A DNA stretch of 64,000 nucleotides from Ancylostoma caninum. Taxonomy: Eukaryota > Nematoda > Chromadorea > Rhabditida > Ancylostomatidae. The notes under the pieces were generated by a model. The model was not told the DNA's origin and did no database searches. It saw only the letters and a program-made list of their open reading frames with translations. The DNA lies in NCBI GenBank assembly GCA_037903475.1, contig JBAJFG010000549.1, positions 248,001-312,000 of the forward strand, written 5' to 3'. The stretch's first letter is position 1. Each line of letters begins with the position of its first letter. Shown here one piece after another: positions 49,301 to 61,186 of this stretch. Position numbers and translations under genes: made by a program.

Positions 49301-52300
49301 ACAAAACACTTCATATAACATGAATAATTCTCTTTAAGCTCTTCCAAGCACTCACTGCACCTCAGCAAAAGGTGAAATAATGCATGAAACGATGGAATGG
49401 ATTTTACATAGATGTAAAATCCAGAGGAAAAAACACTTCTCATACCTCAGGCATGTCGGACATTCCCATTGCTTTTTTCCAAACCTCATTTATCACCCGT
49501 GGCAGAACTGCTTCTCCAGATGATGGAAGCAGCTCGAGCGGCTGGCACTTCTTATACACCTTCTTCTGCATTGGGCGCCACGGCTTTTTCGATACTTTCG
49601 ACATACACTCTTCAACTTCTTCCAGGTTGACAGTAGTGCACAAAGATTCTATCGGACGTCGCATGCGTCCAGGAAGTGGCTGCGTGAACAGCTCGCTTCT
49701 GCCGGCTCGCTCTAGCGACACCTCCGCTCTCTTTTGACTTGCTATCCACAAGTTCTTCAATTCAGCTTGCTCCATTTTGCCATATCGCATGGTTTGATAC
49801 CAGACACTTCCGTTATTCAATGCTCTTAACAAAAATTCTGTCGGCCTACCCAAATTGTCTTTGAATCCCTGAACAACAGCCATGCCCATTACAGGACATC
49901 GCAGACTTTTTCGATATGTCTTGTTCAGAGCCGGATTTACCAGTTTCTCAATGGCTGTAGTGTCTTCCAACTGGTGGATTGGAAGTACCGATGACCACAA
50001 GTTGCAGCTGTGTCCATACAACCGCGAAACCCAGATTGCTGTCAGAAGGTGATCAAGGAAATATATCGAGACAACATCTCCACTCCCTTCAGGATCAGGT
50101 ACAGGATCAGAGGCTTGTAACACATGAGCACCGTACGGTATGGTATGGGGCAGCGTTAACACGGCGTTTTTCGGGAAACGATCATCACAGAGGTAGGCAC
50201 TATGTGCCGTCATTACGTAGAAATTATGTGGATGACTGGGAATGGCTTTCAAATGACAAATATGTGGTCTTTCCAGTGCTTCCTCCGGAATATAGATAGC
50301 ATTATCCGTTGGACCCTAAAAACACCTCTTCTTATTCCGTCAGATAAATGTAGAAAGAGAGGAAAATGTGGAAGATAATTAAGTTGAAAAGCATGGAGTC
50401 TCCATATATCCGAGAAATCCCCATATATCCAAGAAAAACAAGGACATCAAAAACCAACCTTTTTCGCGAATTCTGGCACAACAAATAGATCCAGCATATT
50501 TGAAGCTTTCCCCATTCGTAGATCGAGATTCTTTACCTCATGAGCAGAAGAAACAAACACAACGCGTGGATGGTCAGAATACGTTATCAGCTGAACATTA
50601 TTAGATACAATAACATTCTAGCAACAGGAGAACGATGGAGAACAAACCTTTGCGTCGTTACCTATCGTCTTTGTTCGGGATAAGGAAGTGCCAACAGTAC
50701 CACTCCACACCATACCAGCCATATCACACAACGCCAGGTCACCAGGCAAGGCCTTGCACTCTTCGAAGCTTCGTGCTGAGCCCTAAGCAAGCCTGATTCC
50801 ATGAATATTTGATGATTTCGGTAGAGAAAAAGAGAAAAAGTTTAGAACACAGGCAATGGACAGGAGCAAGGTCAGCTGAACATACCCTGAAAACGCGTGT
50901 AACAGCTGCAGAGCTTGGCTCGACCATGCTGAGGTGACGCCTACATCGCGTCCATATCTGCCTGTTGTTAATTTCACAAAGCCTCAGTTCCATTATGGGA
51001 TCATCAATTTTGACCTCGCTTATCAGCTTTCCTTCCGATAACGTTACACCTCCTCGCACCTAAAAGTAGAAAAAAAACTGCCAAAGAAAGAAAAAAAACA
51101 ACCATAGAGGGATAAAGTCAGCGTTCAACCTGTACTGTGGATTCCTGGATAGAATGCCCACCAAGGTCCTCCGAAACAGTCCACAGTGTCACTACTTCAG
51201 AACTTCGACGTGCAGCTGCTAGAAAATTGATATTATGTAGGACACTGCTGTCCATATCAGCGCGGAAGTTTCCGGGTGGACGACGCGAAGTGATCTGCAA
51301 AATTCAGGAAATTTTCATTCAATAAACGTGCAGAAAACCTTCAAAGGTGTAAATTCTAGGATTTTTAGTTAACGACACTTTTTGACTTCTTTTTAAAATG
51401 AAATCTATCTGTATTGAACATCTGCTATTTTGAGTTCACTATGTGCTACTACCTCCTCCGAGACTGTAGCGAGTTGATGCAATGACAAGTGTGAACACAA
51501 AATATTGCGAAATAAATTATAAGAATTGGAAAAAATTTAACTGATGGGAACGAAGAATGATAGAATGCTTGCCTCAGCGTTACTCTTCTGAAAAATATTT
51601 TCAGCAAATCCAGCGATAACAGGTGCGATCGGTCTTTTCCAGTATGCTGCCAGATTATACTGCGGAATTTGGCACCCAGACCTTGGATCCGTCAATATTC
51701 CACCAAATCCACGCCAACCGGGATCGGCCAGACCGAAATCGCGCAATTTCGGCTCGCAGTACAACGAAGCCATTCAGCGCAGATTGAAAGCTCAAACATC
51801 ATACATTAATAGCACTGAAATATAATATATCGAACATAAAAATCTGAAAGTGAGAGAAACGTTTCATAATACGAACGAAAATAGGAGTAACAAATACTGA
51901 AGATACATAAAACTATGCGGAATGAAGAGGAAAAAAAAGAACAAAAGAGCCCGTTAGAAGGAGTAAAGCGACGGCGCTGCATAGAACCAACTCTAGCGCG
52001 GCAATGTGGAGTGAAACAACGGAAAAATTTGCGAACGAAAACTTGGGGATAGTAGAACTTTCTGCTGTTCTTTTTCGAGACATCCTGCAGAAACGTCCAA
52101 ATTTTCCTAGAGCTCTTCTAAATCCAAAGCAAATTTATATATGCGATGGAAACAATAGTATTGGGTTGTTCGGAAAGTAATTGGGCTTTTCGAAAACAAT
52201 TTTTTCAAACGCTAGCTTTGGAAGGTTTTTGCTGTTATTTATTTGTTTTCATTCGATATATATTGGGAGGACGTATTTGTGTTTCTGTTTGGAGAAAGTG

Positions 52301-54047
52301 CGCAGATTTCATTTCCATTTGCATTTTTATGATCAATTTGAACATGGAGTGTCAGAAGGAGCATTTTCGGCACATTTTGCTTTTTTACTTCCGTAGTGGC
52401 AAAAGAGCTGCTGATGCTTTCCACGATATTTGTAAAACATACGGTGTTAATGCCTTATCACAGAGCACATGTGACAATTGGTTCGCAAAATTCCGTTCCG
52501 GCAATTTTTCACTTCAAGATGAACAACGTTCTGGTCGGCCAGTAGGCGTTGATGATGATCAGTTGATGGCATTAATCGAAGCCAACCGTCATGTAACCGT
52601 ACGAGAGCTTGCTGAGAAGACCAACGCATCCATTGGAACAGTTCACGAGCATGTCAAAAAACTTGGACTAGTAAAAAAGCTAGATGTTTGGGTGCCACAT
52701 GAGTTGAAGGAAATTCACTTGACGCAGCGAGTTAGTATCTGTGATTTGCACTTGAAACGCAATGAAGACGACCCATTTTTGAAGCGAATAGTAACTGGTG
52801 ATGAAAAATGGATTGTCTACAATAATGCTACTCGCAAACGATCATGGTCAAAACCGGATGAACCTGCTCAAACGATGTCCAAAGCTCATCTCCATCAAAA
52901 GAAGGTTATGCTATCAGTTTGGTGGGACTACAAAGGTGTAATATATTTTGAGGTGCTCCCAAGAAACCAGAATGTCAACTCGGACCTCTACTGTCAGCAA
53001 CTGATGAAATTAGATGAGGCAATTAAAAAAACCGGCCAGAATTAGCGAATCGCAAAGGAGTAGTTTTCCACCAAGACAATGCAAGACCTCATACATCTTT
53101 GGCGTCTCGGCAAAAATTATTGGAGCTTGGTTGGGAATTGATGTTGCATCCACCATATAGCCCTGATCTCGCGCCATCCGATTACCATTTGTTTAGATCG
53201 TTGCAGAACTATTTGAATGGGAAAACATTTAGCGATGATCAGGATATCAAATCTCATCTAGCCCAGTTTTTTGCCGAAAAAGACCAGAAGTTCTATGAGA
53301 GGGGAATTATGAAATTGCCAGAAAGATGGCGAAAGACAATCGAACAAAACGGAAAATATATCATTGACTAATGTTTTTTCATTGTGAGAAAATAAACTTT
53401 TTTCTGAAACCCCTAAAAATCCCAATTACTTTCCGAACAACCCAATAGAAACTCAAGAATTTCACAAGCTTTTCACAAGATTGTCCTTGGCGGTCTAACC
53501 AGAAATCAACACAAGATCCGTCTTTCGCCTCTGCATGCAGCACTTGCTTGCTGCTTACTTGCTTACCGATAGATAGAACAGAATGAAAAGGGCATCACAC
53601 TTCTGTTCACTCCTTAGCAACAGCACCAGTTCAATGTAGAATAAGGACCTATAGCAAAAACTCCCTATAATGGCATTTTGCATGCCAAGATGCATTGTCT
53701 ACTCTGGAGCTACTCCATTCCCGCATGATTACACATTCACACATATTTATTCTGGTGAGAAAACCTACCAGAATTGGTGACCTGAAGCTTGTAAATCCAA
53801 TCAATAATGGATTTCTTTCGCTCCTCTGTCAGTAACCGATTCAGCTCCCCGAGAAGGTCGAGCGCTGATATGGCAAAGAAAAGAAGAGTTACTCTGAAAT
53901 CGAAGTCATCGAAATTAAACCTTTCTGAATGAAGAAAGAGAAATGAACAAACCTATTTGTGTCTAAGGAGCAGTACTGCTCTGGAAACACGTTCAAGTGC
54001 CTTATGAGAAACTTCACGTGTTTTTGTAAAATTAAATCTCCTGACAT
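46376..54047 (-). CDS. PGGT1B: protein geranylgeranyltransferase type I, beta subunit
   Basis: The cytosolic catalytic subunit that geranylgeranylates CaaX proteins such as Rho and Rac GTPases. Eight exons close in phase to 346 residues (human 377): 53953-54047, 53769-53893, 48983-49076, 48453-48551, 48132-48310, 47879-48069, 46625-46739, 46376-46518. Signatures are HVKFLIRHLNVFPEQYCSLD, CCGFRGSLG, SESDMRFVFCAVAI, SYDGG-like LNYDGGVGQGPGDESHGGST, QGFHGR, DDDSCYAFWIGATLE (zinc-binding Asp/Cys region) and DLLHTYFSLAAFSLL. The ATG is three bases after TTTATTGCAG. Intron 2 is 4.7 kb and contains a whole same-strand gene (49440-51773) plus a mariner; intron 6 holds an 878-bp transposon remnant. 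Confidence 0.94.
46974..47851. mobile_element. 878-bp inverted-repeat element in PGGT1B intron 6
   Basis: The left end GGGTGGTCAGAAAGTCTTGA (46974) is matched exactly by the right-end complement (47830-47851), with TA on both sides. It is shorter than a full mariner and has no recognisable transposase, so it is a deleted copy. The exact end repeats suggest it is younger than the elements in glutaminase intron 14. Confidence 0.88.
49440..51773 (-). CDS. TAF1C/Rrn6-like beta-propeller protein (tentative), nested in PGGT1B intron 2
   Basis: Six exons, all joined in phase 0, give 560 residues: 51573-51773, 51130-51294, 50886-51059, 50648-50782, 50459-50590, 49440-50315. The segments YSDHPRVVFVSSAHEVKNLD with a following LR, and HPHNFYVMTAHSAYLCDDRF, look like propeller blades of the RNA polymerase I factor TAF1C (SL1) or Rrn6, but I recognise no catalytic motif and other WD-type proteins are possible. 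The C-terminus is Lys/Arg-rich (KKPWRPMQKKVYKK). Intron 1 begins GCAAGC, a GC donor. It lies wholly inside another gene's intron on the same strand, which would need its own promoter and a poly(A) site that the host transcript ignores. The exon chain is firm, the family name is not. Confidence 0.6.
52161..53445 (+). mobile_element. nearly intact mariner element
   Basis: The element is 1285 bp, with perfect 25-bp terminal inverted repeats (first bases TTGGGTTGTTCGGAAAGTAA) flanked by TA at 52159-52160 and 53446-53447. It carries one transposase gene broken by a single frameshift. Perfect ends and a near-complete ORF imply a recent insertion. It sits in PGGT1B intron 2, upstream of the nested gene. 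Confidence 0.95.
52344..53371 (+). pseudogene. mariner transposase, D,D34D, one frameshift
   Basis: Begins MECQKEHFRHILLFYFRSGK. An N-terminal helix-turn-helix (DNWFAKFRSGNFSLQDE, RSGRP) and a second one (TVRELAEKTNASIGTVHEH) are followed by the WVPHEL linker. The catalytic aspartates lie in TGDEKW, HQDNARPH and YSPDLAPSDYH; the last two are 34 residues apart, as in true mariners. A one-base shift near 53040 brings an early stop in the first frame, while the second frame continues to the natural stop at 53371. Otherwise it is full length (about 340 codons). Confidence 0.95.
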
Positions 54048-54312
54048 AAACTGCAATAAATGAGGAGCTTTTTCGAGAACGTTGAAAACGAATGCTATAC
54101 GTAGTTTCCGGTGCGAACTATTGAACATAATTGGTTTTCTAAGCAAATTTTAAATAATATATATTTTGTTCCAACATCCAAGTTTCAATAACTTCAATAA
54201 GTACATAATATTTTATTAATAAACAGGAGTAATGCTTATGCATATATAAACATTCAAACTTAACAAACAAGTGCTTGGACCTAACAAATCTACGCTAGCA
54301 ATCCACTACTTA
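54048..54312 (-). promoter_or_regulatory. MRPL37-PGGT1B intercistronic region
   Basis: There are 265 bases between the MRPL37 stop (54313) and the PGGT1B ATG (54045-54047). TTTATTGCAG lies three bases before the ATG. The region is AT-rich with no other coding signal. Confidence 0.55.
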
Positions 54313-57300
54313 CTATCGATTCCATAACAATGCAACAAACTTTCTAAAGGTATCCATATTAACATGGGCTATTTCTGTCAATTGTTCGTAAAATGGCTTT
54401 GGTGTATACAGTGAGCAAGCTGCAAACGAATTTAATAGAATACATAGCGAGAAAAAAAACCATTTAGTAAGAATGACTGACCCTTTTCGATCCACACGAT
54501 ATTTTTAGTAGTGTCTTCTGAAGATAAGTTCAGAGTATTTAGCTGGAACGTTACCATATCTAGCTTTCCATCGACAAGCTGCACTCCTTTCACAACCTGA
54601 ACACAAAAAATAAGCACCTAGCACGTCATAACAAAACTATAATATACCACAGGATCCTTCTTCAAATCTCTGGGTGTCTGTTTTCGTGTGGCTTCAGCAA
54701 CTGCGGCTCCAAATGTTAACAGGACTGCATTTGCAGCGTTTTGTTCCCTATACAGAATCCCATGAAATTGATTAGACTCAATTGCTGCAGTAGAATGAAG
54801 TACCTACTTGGTCCATGGATATTTTTGATCCTGCTCACGGGACCACATCAACGTGTGAAGCGATGAAGAAGACTCTGGCCGTGCGACAACAGCGTTGTCG
54901 TTATAGATATGATCAGATGCAAGGTCGATGAGAGGAGATAACGGTTCAATACTGGCAAGCTCTTGTCTGCTGAAAAAAATCTGTCTCTCAAAATATAAAA
55001 AGAAGAAATATGTGTGGGTTCGAGTACATTTTTGCACAGTCAGAGAAAAATAGCCTTATTGGAGCAGGAGAAAAATAAAATTTGGAAAAAAAAACAGCAA
55101 GCAGGAAGAAGACTGAGAATAACGCACCTCATCTCATCAACCTGTTCCTTGGCAGCCCAACGAGCTTGTGGTTTTGATGCTTGCAAAGTAATATGGGGCT
55201 GAAAACGAAGTACAAATGGACTCGAAGCAAACGATCCCACTGTCGGTAGCATTGCAGAAAGAGGTTCATCGCGATCAAGCCTGAACTTTCTCTTATAGCT
55301 TGCGGTGTTATTGCCTGCTCCTCATATACCTCAATTTGAAGCACTGAGAAGCAGAAACAAACTATTCTGAAGCTTTTGTAAAAACTGTACATCTTAACAT
55401 ACCGCATATGCTCCGTAAGTTTTCCGCTCCGCAAACCAGCAAAAAGCACAATTCGAGATAGATTGTTGAGGATGATATTACTGAAAGGAAAACGTTTCTT
55501 GGAACGGCGTTAGTACTTTTTATTACCAAAACAGCCACCATTTTAAGGACATGCATTTATTGATGGTGAGACATGCAAAGTTGTAAAAAAAAAGAAAACA
55601 ACAGCTGTAGCTCACGATCGCTTAATAACTGGAGTACCATATACCACAGGGTGTCGGATCCAGAAAAGAACAGGATCAAATCGGCGAGGGAGTTTCTCAA
55701 GAGTTGGATCATACTTTTCACCATGAAGGATCGCATCGCGCACCTAAGAATTTTCTTGCTTAACAGTACTGCAAAGCAGTATTTGTCTACTCCATTCAAT
55801 AGTAAAAAGAAATTACCGAAAACGGTGATAGGAAACAAGGCTAGAAATGCGTTCAAATAATGCTAACCGCTTCTTCGGAAATTTCAGGGTGGCCAATTTG
55901 ATGTAGCACGGTCTCCGGTATACCTTCCACCACGACCGCTTTGGAAAGTACAGCTGCTTGAGCGATACCATCGCTCATCGCAGTACTACCATCGAATAGC
56001 AAGCAGCTTTTCTCGTGATACAATGGGTGATCCTAAAGACTGAGATGGTAAATAGTAAGAGGGAATAACTTAGCTTGGGAAATAGTGCTCCGCACATCCA
56101 TGAAGGACCATCAAAGATAATCTTGCAAGAATAAGTTGAGCCGTATGGTGCGTTTCAGCCAGGAACATAGTTGCGAAGATGTTAGAGAAAGAAAGAAGGC
56201 GAGGAATAGTGTCGCATCCAAAGAGGCAAGCGAGAAATGCAGATCATAGGCACAAATACTCAACCATCGTCGTTTTCAAGGCGGACTATACCATCATATA
56301 AAACCACTGTAGTTTTGGTCATTCTAGACTACATTTGGTGACGTAGTACAATAGTTTCAAGGTAGTGTGAGATGAGGGAATTAACAGTGTGGATCGCATT
56401 AGAATGATGCACCTCTGATGATACATGGTGACGCACTGCGATGAGTGATAGTGATGAAAATAAGAAGTCAGTACGGAGAACGAAACGAACCTAGACTTCG
56501 CAACTGTGATAATATGAGAGAAAGCAAGGAAATCTCGACACTACCGAGAATCTGCTGGTACATAAATTTATGTGACCAACAGATTTCACCCCGATTCAAC
56601 AATTCCAGAAGTGAAACTCATAAAGCATCCTTTGATTAATAATCTTTCTCGAATTTTCGCATTGCATCAGAACCACTGAGTAGCGCAAGAAATTCCCTAC
56701 GAGGATGTGAAAAATCATATGGGAATTGAAGTCGAGAATGGGCCACATATTTGGAGAATAACATTCAACAAAAACAAAGATTTCATATGAAAGTAGGCAG
56801 TCGCTGAGTAATGAATGAAAGACTAGAGCTATCTGAAACAGCTTACTATTCCCAGATGTAGCTCAAGCACAAATTCCGTAACATATCCAGCGAACAAGGG
56901 AACATTTGCAAGCTAGGGAATAAAAGCTGCCTAATTAAATAAGGGTACTATTGTACTTGGGCGGCCCCACTATCAACTCCAAACCAAAAATCATGAATTC
57001 CTCTGAAAACTCGCATACAGGGGTAATTCGAGGTGCTGATCACGAATATTACATTCATTTCCCATGACGCTATCGTTTTTATTGATTTCATCAGTTTTTT
57101 CCAAGTTCGACTCGTATCTCAGATCCTCCTATATAATCTCTCTGAAAAAGTGCATTTAGAGGTCTTTAGAGTTGCTGATCACGAACGTAATAGCTGTTTT
57201 GCATCATAGTCTCGATTTCGTTAGTTTTCTCCACCTTTTTATCTATAGGGCGGTGTAGTTGCCGGCCTTACTGGAGTTTTCCCCATCAAGTCGACCTTTT

Positions 57301-57917
57301 CTTGCGAAATCTTCATCATCATATTTGCAACCAGCACCTTCAAAAACTCCAGCAGGCAAATTTTCAGAGAGTTCCGAGAGGAGGTCCATACCCAAGGAAA
57401 AATCGATAAGATGCGAAGTGAATATGATATGCGTGATCAGCACATCGAATTACCCCTGTATGCAATTTTCAAAGAAATCCATTATTTTGAGTTTGGGATC
57501 GATAGTGGGGTCGCTCAAGTGCAATAGTACCTTAAATAAGTTCAGACAGACAACAATAGATAGGGGAAGACGAAAACTGAAAACATATAACAAGACCTAA
57601 CCTCGATAGACGGAACCCTGAACGCAGGGTGAGTCTGCCGGAAATCTGAAAGATCCTTCTTCGGTCCCATCAGAGGAGTAAAGAATGATGGATCGTTTGG
57701 ATCGTAAACAGTGACGCCGGAAGCCTAAAAAAGATTGTACAATTATACAACGAATTATACAAGTTGTCAACTTGTCTAAAAGGGAAGTTACCCTGACAGC
57801 TGCTGGAACCCTGAAGACCGGCATTCGCCTTTCATTGCGAGCTTTCAGTATAGCTTTGAAGATACGAGTATCCACATGACCCCACTGCTTCGAAGGCCTA
57901 TATTTACGAAATACCAT
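54313..57917 (-). CDS. MRPL37: mitochondrial large ribosomal subunit protein mL37
   Basis: A component of the mitoribosome large subunit. Phase-joined exons: 57792-57917, 57602-57724, 55868-56032, 55616-55743, 55403-55480, 55128-55280, 54808-54969, a block starting near 54749, then 54600-54490 and a terminal exon near 54313-54420. Family matches are [15 protein letters not shown] with IEGLPE-like [60 protein letters not shown] followed by VWIE, and the C-terminus [13 protein letters not shown]. The N-terminus ([13 protein letters not shown]) is basic, consistent with import. The ATG is two bases after ACATTACAG. It is the first gene of the - strand cluster; about 3.3 kb of non-coding DNA lies upstream. 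Confidence 0.9.
56180..56300. repeat. dispersed repeat, copy 2 (MRPL37 intron 2)
   Basis: Shares GAGAAATGCAGATCATAGG, CAAAT-CTCAAC, CGTCGTTTT and CGGACTATA with 33110-33250, in the same order and spacing. The family is unknown. Confidence 0.7.
57000..57240. repeat. diverged relative of the 24.5-25.3 kb tandem repeat
   Basis: Two partial units show GGTGCTGATCACGAAT, TATCGTTTTTATTGATTT and similar words in the same order as the SNX14 array. It lies in MRPL37 intron 2. Confidence 0.6.
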
Positions 57918-60136
57918 ACCTGTAATGTCCCGAAACCTTGTCCTAAACTTTAGGTTGAGCAAAAAAAGCATAAAGGTGAGTAATGGTAGGAAATAGGGAA
58001 AATATGGCTCAATTCAGGGCTTTGATGCTGTGTGGAAATTCCAGCATATGTTTGCCACGGAAATCTTTGAATGCTCTGGTATTCAGGCATGAAACGCTGC
58101 TACCCCTGAAGTGAAATAGCATTTTCTAACGACAAGAGCCACCTAAAGATTCGAATATGGCTGATCAGATCGTTCCATGCAGAATTTGATAACAGACCAC
58201 CTTCTCTTTTTCAAAAACTTTTCATAAATTTCTGCTGCATATCTCCACGGATTCTCAAAAACTTAGTCTCCCAGTCAGACCTGCAGTTCCCATCTATTAA
58301 AAAATAGCAAATCAACAAGACTTGAGTGGGAAGATAAATCCAAATCAAAACTTGTTGTCAAACGCTGATAAACAGACGCTTTTGCGCTGATTTCTGTCGC
58401 GCGCGGCGGCCGCAGAGCGACGATGTCTTCTCTGGTGACTCCCCGACAAGATGAATAGTGCAAACCTGAGACGGATACGAAGCAACCAATCTATTTGTGG
58501 GTTAAGAGGCCGCCAAACTTTCGTGGTTGAGATTCTTTATTTCCTCGAAGCGCTGATTCCAGCGCTATACATAAATTGTCCCGAAACGGTTTCCAAACCC
58601 GTTTTCCGAGACGGGGTCTGTGACGGTTTGCTGAGACGAATTGACATGGAAAGCCGTTGATTGAACATGCCGAGACTCGTTGACCATCGCTACTGGCGTG
58701 GCAGGCAGCCAGCACAACTTGGAGCGACCCGCCTCCGGGCTCCAAAAAATGTGGCCAGTTCGAGTCTTTCAAAAACAGGGTTTTCGTCAGTTTTGTGCCT
58801 GTCGATGTATATACATTACTGGGACCAACATGGAGAGAAGGTCGAAGAGATGTTGGTACTATCGCGCGGAACAGGGTGGGTCCCTGCCTTTAATCACTGT
58901 TAATCTCTATAGTCCCTATAAATAAGAAGTCGGTCAATAGGCCACCCACAGACCACCGTTGCATGGTCAATAGGTTGCTTTTGCTAAATTCTCGCATGAT
59001 TACTCACTCGAACACAGTCATGTTCTAAGGAGCATTCAGATCTTCAGCCTTCGAAAACATCGGGACAGAAACATTTCCCACGTGAGGTACGAACTCTAAC
59101 AACTTTGCTGAACTATGACATACATATTTATTTATTTATTTATCTGTTTACCACACTTCAACTAGAATGACGTATCAAACTCAGCAAAACAGATAAACGG
59201 ATCAAACATGATCGCCTGAGTAAGAAAAAAAAAGACAATATCGCTCAGATGTATCTGAACTTCGCAGTCTTATCTTCTTCTTTTGTCGAACCTAGAAATC
59301 AAGATTAGAACCTTTACCTCCTCTATTCCTCATTTAGGAATAGAAGTTAACAGAGCATATGCAACTGTGCGCTGGAGTTCATTGTTTCACATAAGTATAA
59401 AACAGAATTACATACAATTACGTACAATTATGCATCCAATGAAAAGTGCGAAGTTCTTGAATTCGTTCCAAGAACATGTTATTCAGCTGTTGAAATTTTA
59501 ATCCTGGTGTCGATCTATAATCTTAGCTTCGAGCCTCCCGCGGTTGGATCTGCGAAGAGTTCCCGGATCAACTCGAACGAGTGTGTCTCAATCCGTACTG
59601 CTTGCACCGTCCTGTCCCTCGAGAATGTATTGTATTCACTACTTGATGATCTTCATTGAAGTGCAATGTATGTTGGGAGCTCAATAAGTACGGGAAATCC
59701 GGGTACCCTCCGAAGACAATCACGATACAAACCCGGACGTCTAAACTGCAAGCGCTCGTCTGCCTCAGTTCATTCCTCAATACGAATCTGTTTCCATCTC
59801 GAACTAGCATAGTTAATATAGATTAGTCCGGAAAATCCAGATATCCTATTTCGGAAGTACTTTAATTCCGAATTGTCGCAAGTTCCTTTTTTCAATTTTT
59901 GGAGATTCCACAGTACCTGAGTGGTTTCAACTTCATCCCTGCAATTCTTTATATTTTGACGTTCTTCCACTTTCAGCTTTCAAGCTAGCTATATTACTTT
60001 CCATTCAAATGTTATGGGCTCTAAATTTGAGTGCCTAACTGTGCACATAGTACATTTATAGTGTTGTGTAAAAAACAATGTAAGGGATAGAGGTGCGAGA
60101 TCTTGCGCGGACATGAAAATGAGCATGGAAGTGAGG
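57918..60136. other. upstream flank of the - strand cluster; no gene seen
   Basis: No exon chain was found. The patch 58380-58780 has higher GC and open frames on both strands (including LEPGGGSLQVVLAACHASS on -), which may be a decayed repeat. The MRPL37 promoter should lie in this stretch, but nothing in the sequence marks it. Confidence 0.5.
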
Positions 60137-60419
60137 CAGTGGCGGACGCAGAAAGTGGGCGGGAGGGGGGGCGTGGGAAGAAAAGTGGGGTCTCCGCCGT
60201 TTTGGGGACCCAGACGGAAAATAAAATTAATAATAATATTAATTATAATAATAAACAATAAATAAAAAATATATTAAAAATAATAATAAAAATAAACAAT
60301 TAAAAATAAACTAACACAAGATTTTTATTTGTATTGTAAAGTAATTTCGAAAATTTGGCGACCCATTCTCGGGGGGGGGGGCGCCCCCCCCCCCGCCCCC
60401 CCCCCTGCGTCCGCCACTG
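60137..60419. mobile_element. hAT-type MITE with 8-bp target duplication
   Basis: The ends are CAGTGGCGGACGCAG and its exact reverse complement CTGCGTCCGCCACTG. The octamer AAGTGAGG is repeated on both sides (60129-60136 and 60420-60427), the hallmark of hAT insertions. It is 283 bp long, with G-run, GGTCTCCGCCG, an AT-rich middle, GGCGACCC and a second G-run. This is the best copy of the family also seen at 7875 and 34352. Confidence 0.92.
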
Positions 60420-61186
60420 AAGTGAGGGTGTGGGCGGACTTGAGCACGAAGATGAGATTGAGATGAGCGTGAAGAGGCCGCGTACACCATTGAGATTACC
60501 TAGGGTAAAAGTGTGAACACAGCCCAAATTTACCTATCGTTAGCTTTGACGTCTACACGTCTAACTTGGGTAATCTCAATGATGCATGTAGACCAAGGTA
60601 AAAGTGATGGCAATCTGAGGTTGAGGAAGAATGAGACAGGGAGGGAACGATCATCAACATGAACGATTATGTCTTGCATGTGTTAGTTTGGATAAAAAGA
60701 TCCACTTTCAAGTTTTAGTTACCACACAGGAAACTCCAGTAGACCGGTCTGCTCGCCTCTTCACGCCATAGGATCTATCCACAGTGAGAACGGTAATATT
60801 AGTGTAATCTGTGGATGCGCAGACAATCAGAGTGCCAAAATGCGAACAGTGCATGGTAAGTCTGGACCGTACAAGTGTTCTAGATGTGTATAGAATTTAA
60901 TGTCGACAACTGAGCGCACCCGTTTTATTCCTGTTAGATCTTTATCAATTATTTCAAACATCTGCTAATTTTACAGAAATATATCTTGCAACATCTCTGG
61001 AACTAAAAAATAGCATTAGCATTATGAATTGCCGATCCCGTCTGCGGAAAATAGCAACAAATATTGCAAAAAAGGAAAAAAGAATGTAGAACATCTTAAC
61101 ATCCCGTGAAGGCACACTAACGAAATACCCGTTAGATAAATAACGAAATCGAGTATCGTTCAACAAGGATTAGCTGCACTTCAGCC
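60420..61186. other. 3' flank of the ammonium transporter gene
   Basis: No coding signal. It contains a weak inverted pair, GAGATTACCTAGGGTAAA (about 60490) and TTTACCTATCG (about 60530). The amt 3' UTR should begin at 61186. Confidence 0.5.

Noticed and set aside
49092..49304. - strand frame with FFRYDFQLYP resembling the PGGT1B N-terminus
   Set aside because: The true exons 1-2 were found at 53769-54047 with exact phase and far better similarity; this frame has no acceptor in phase.
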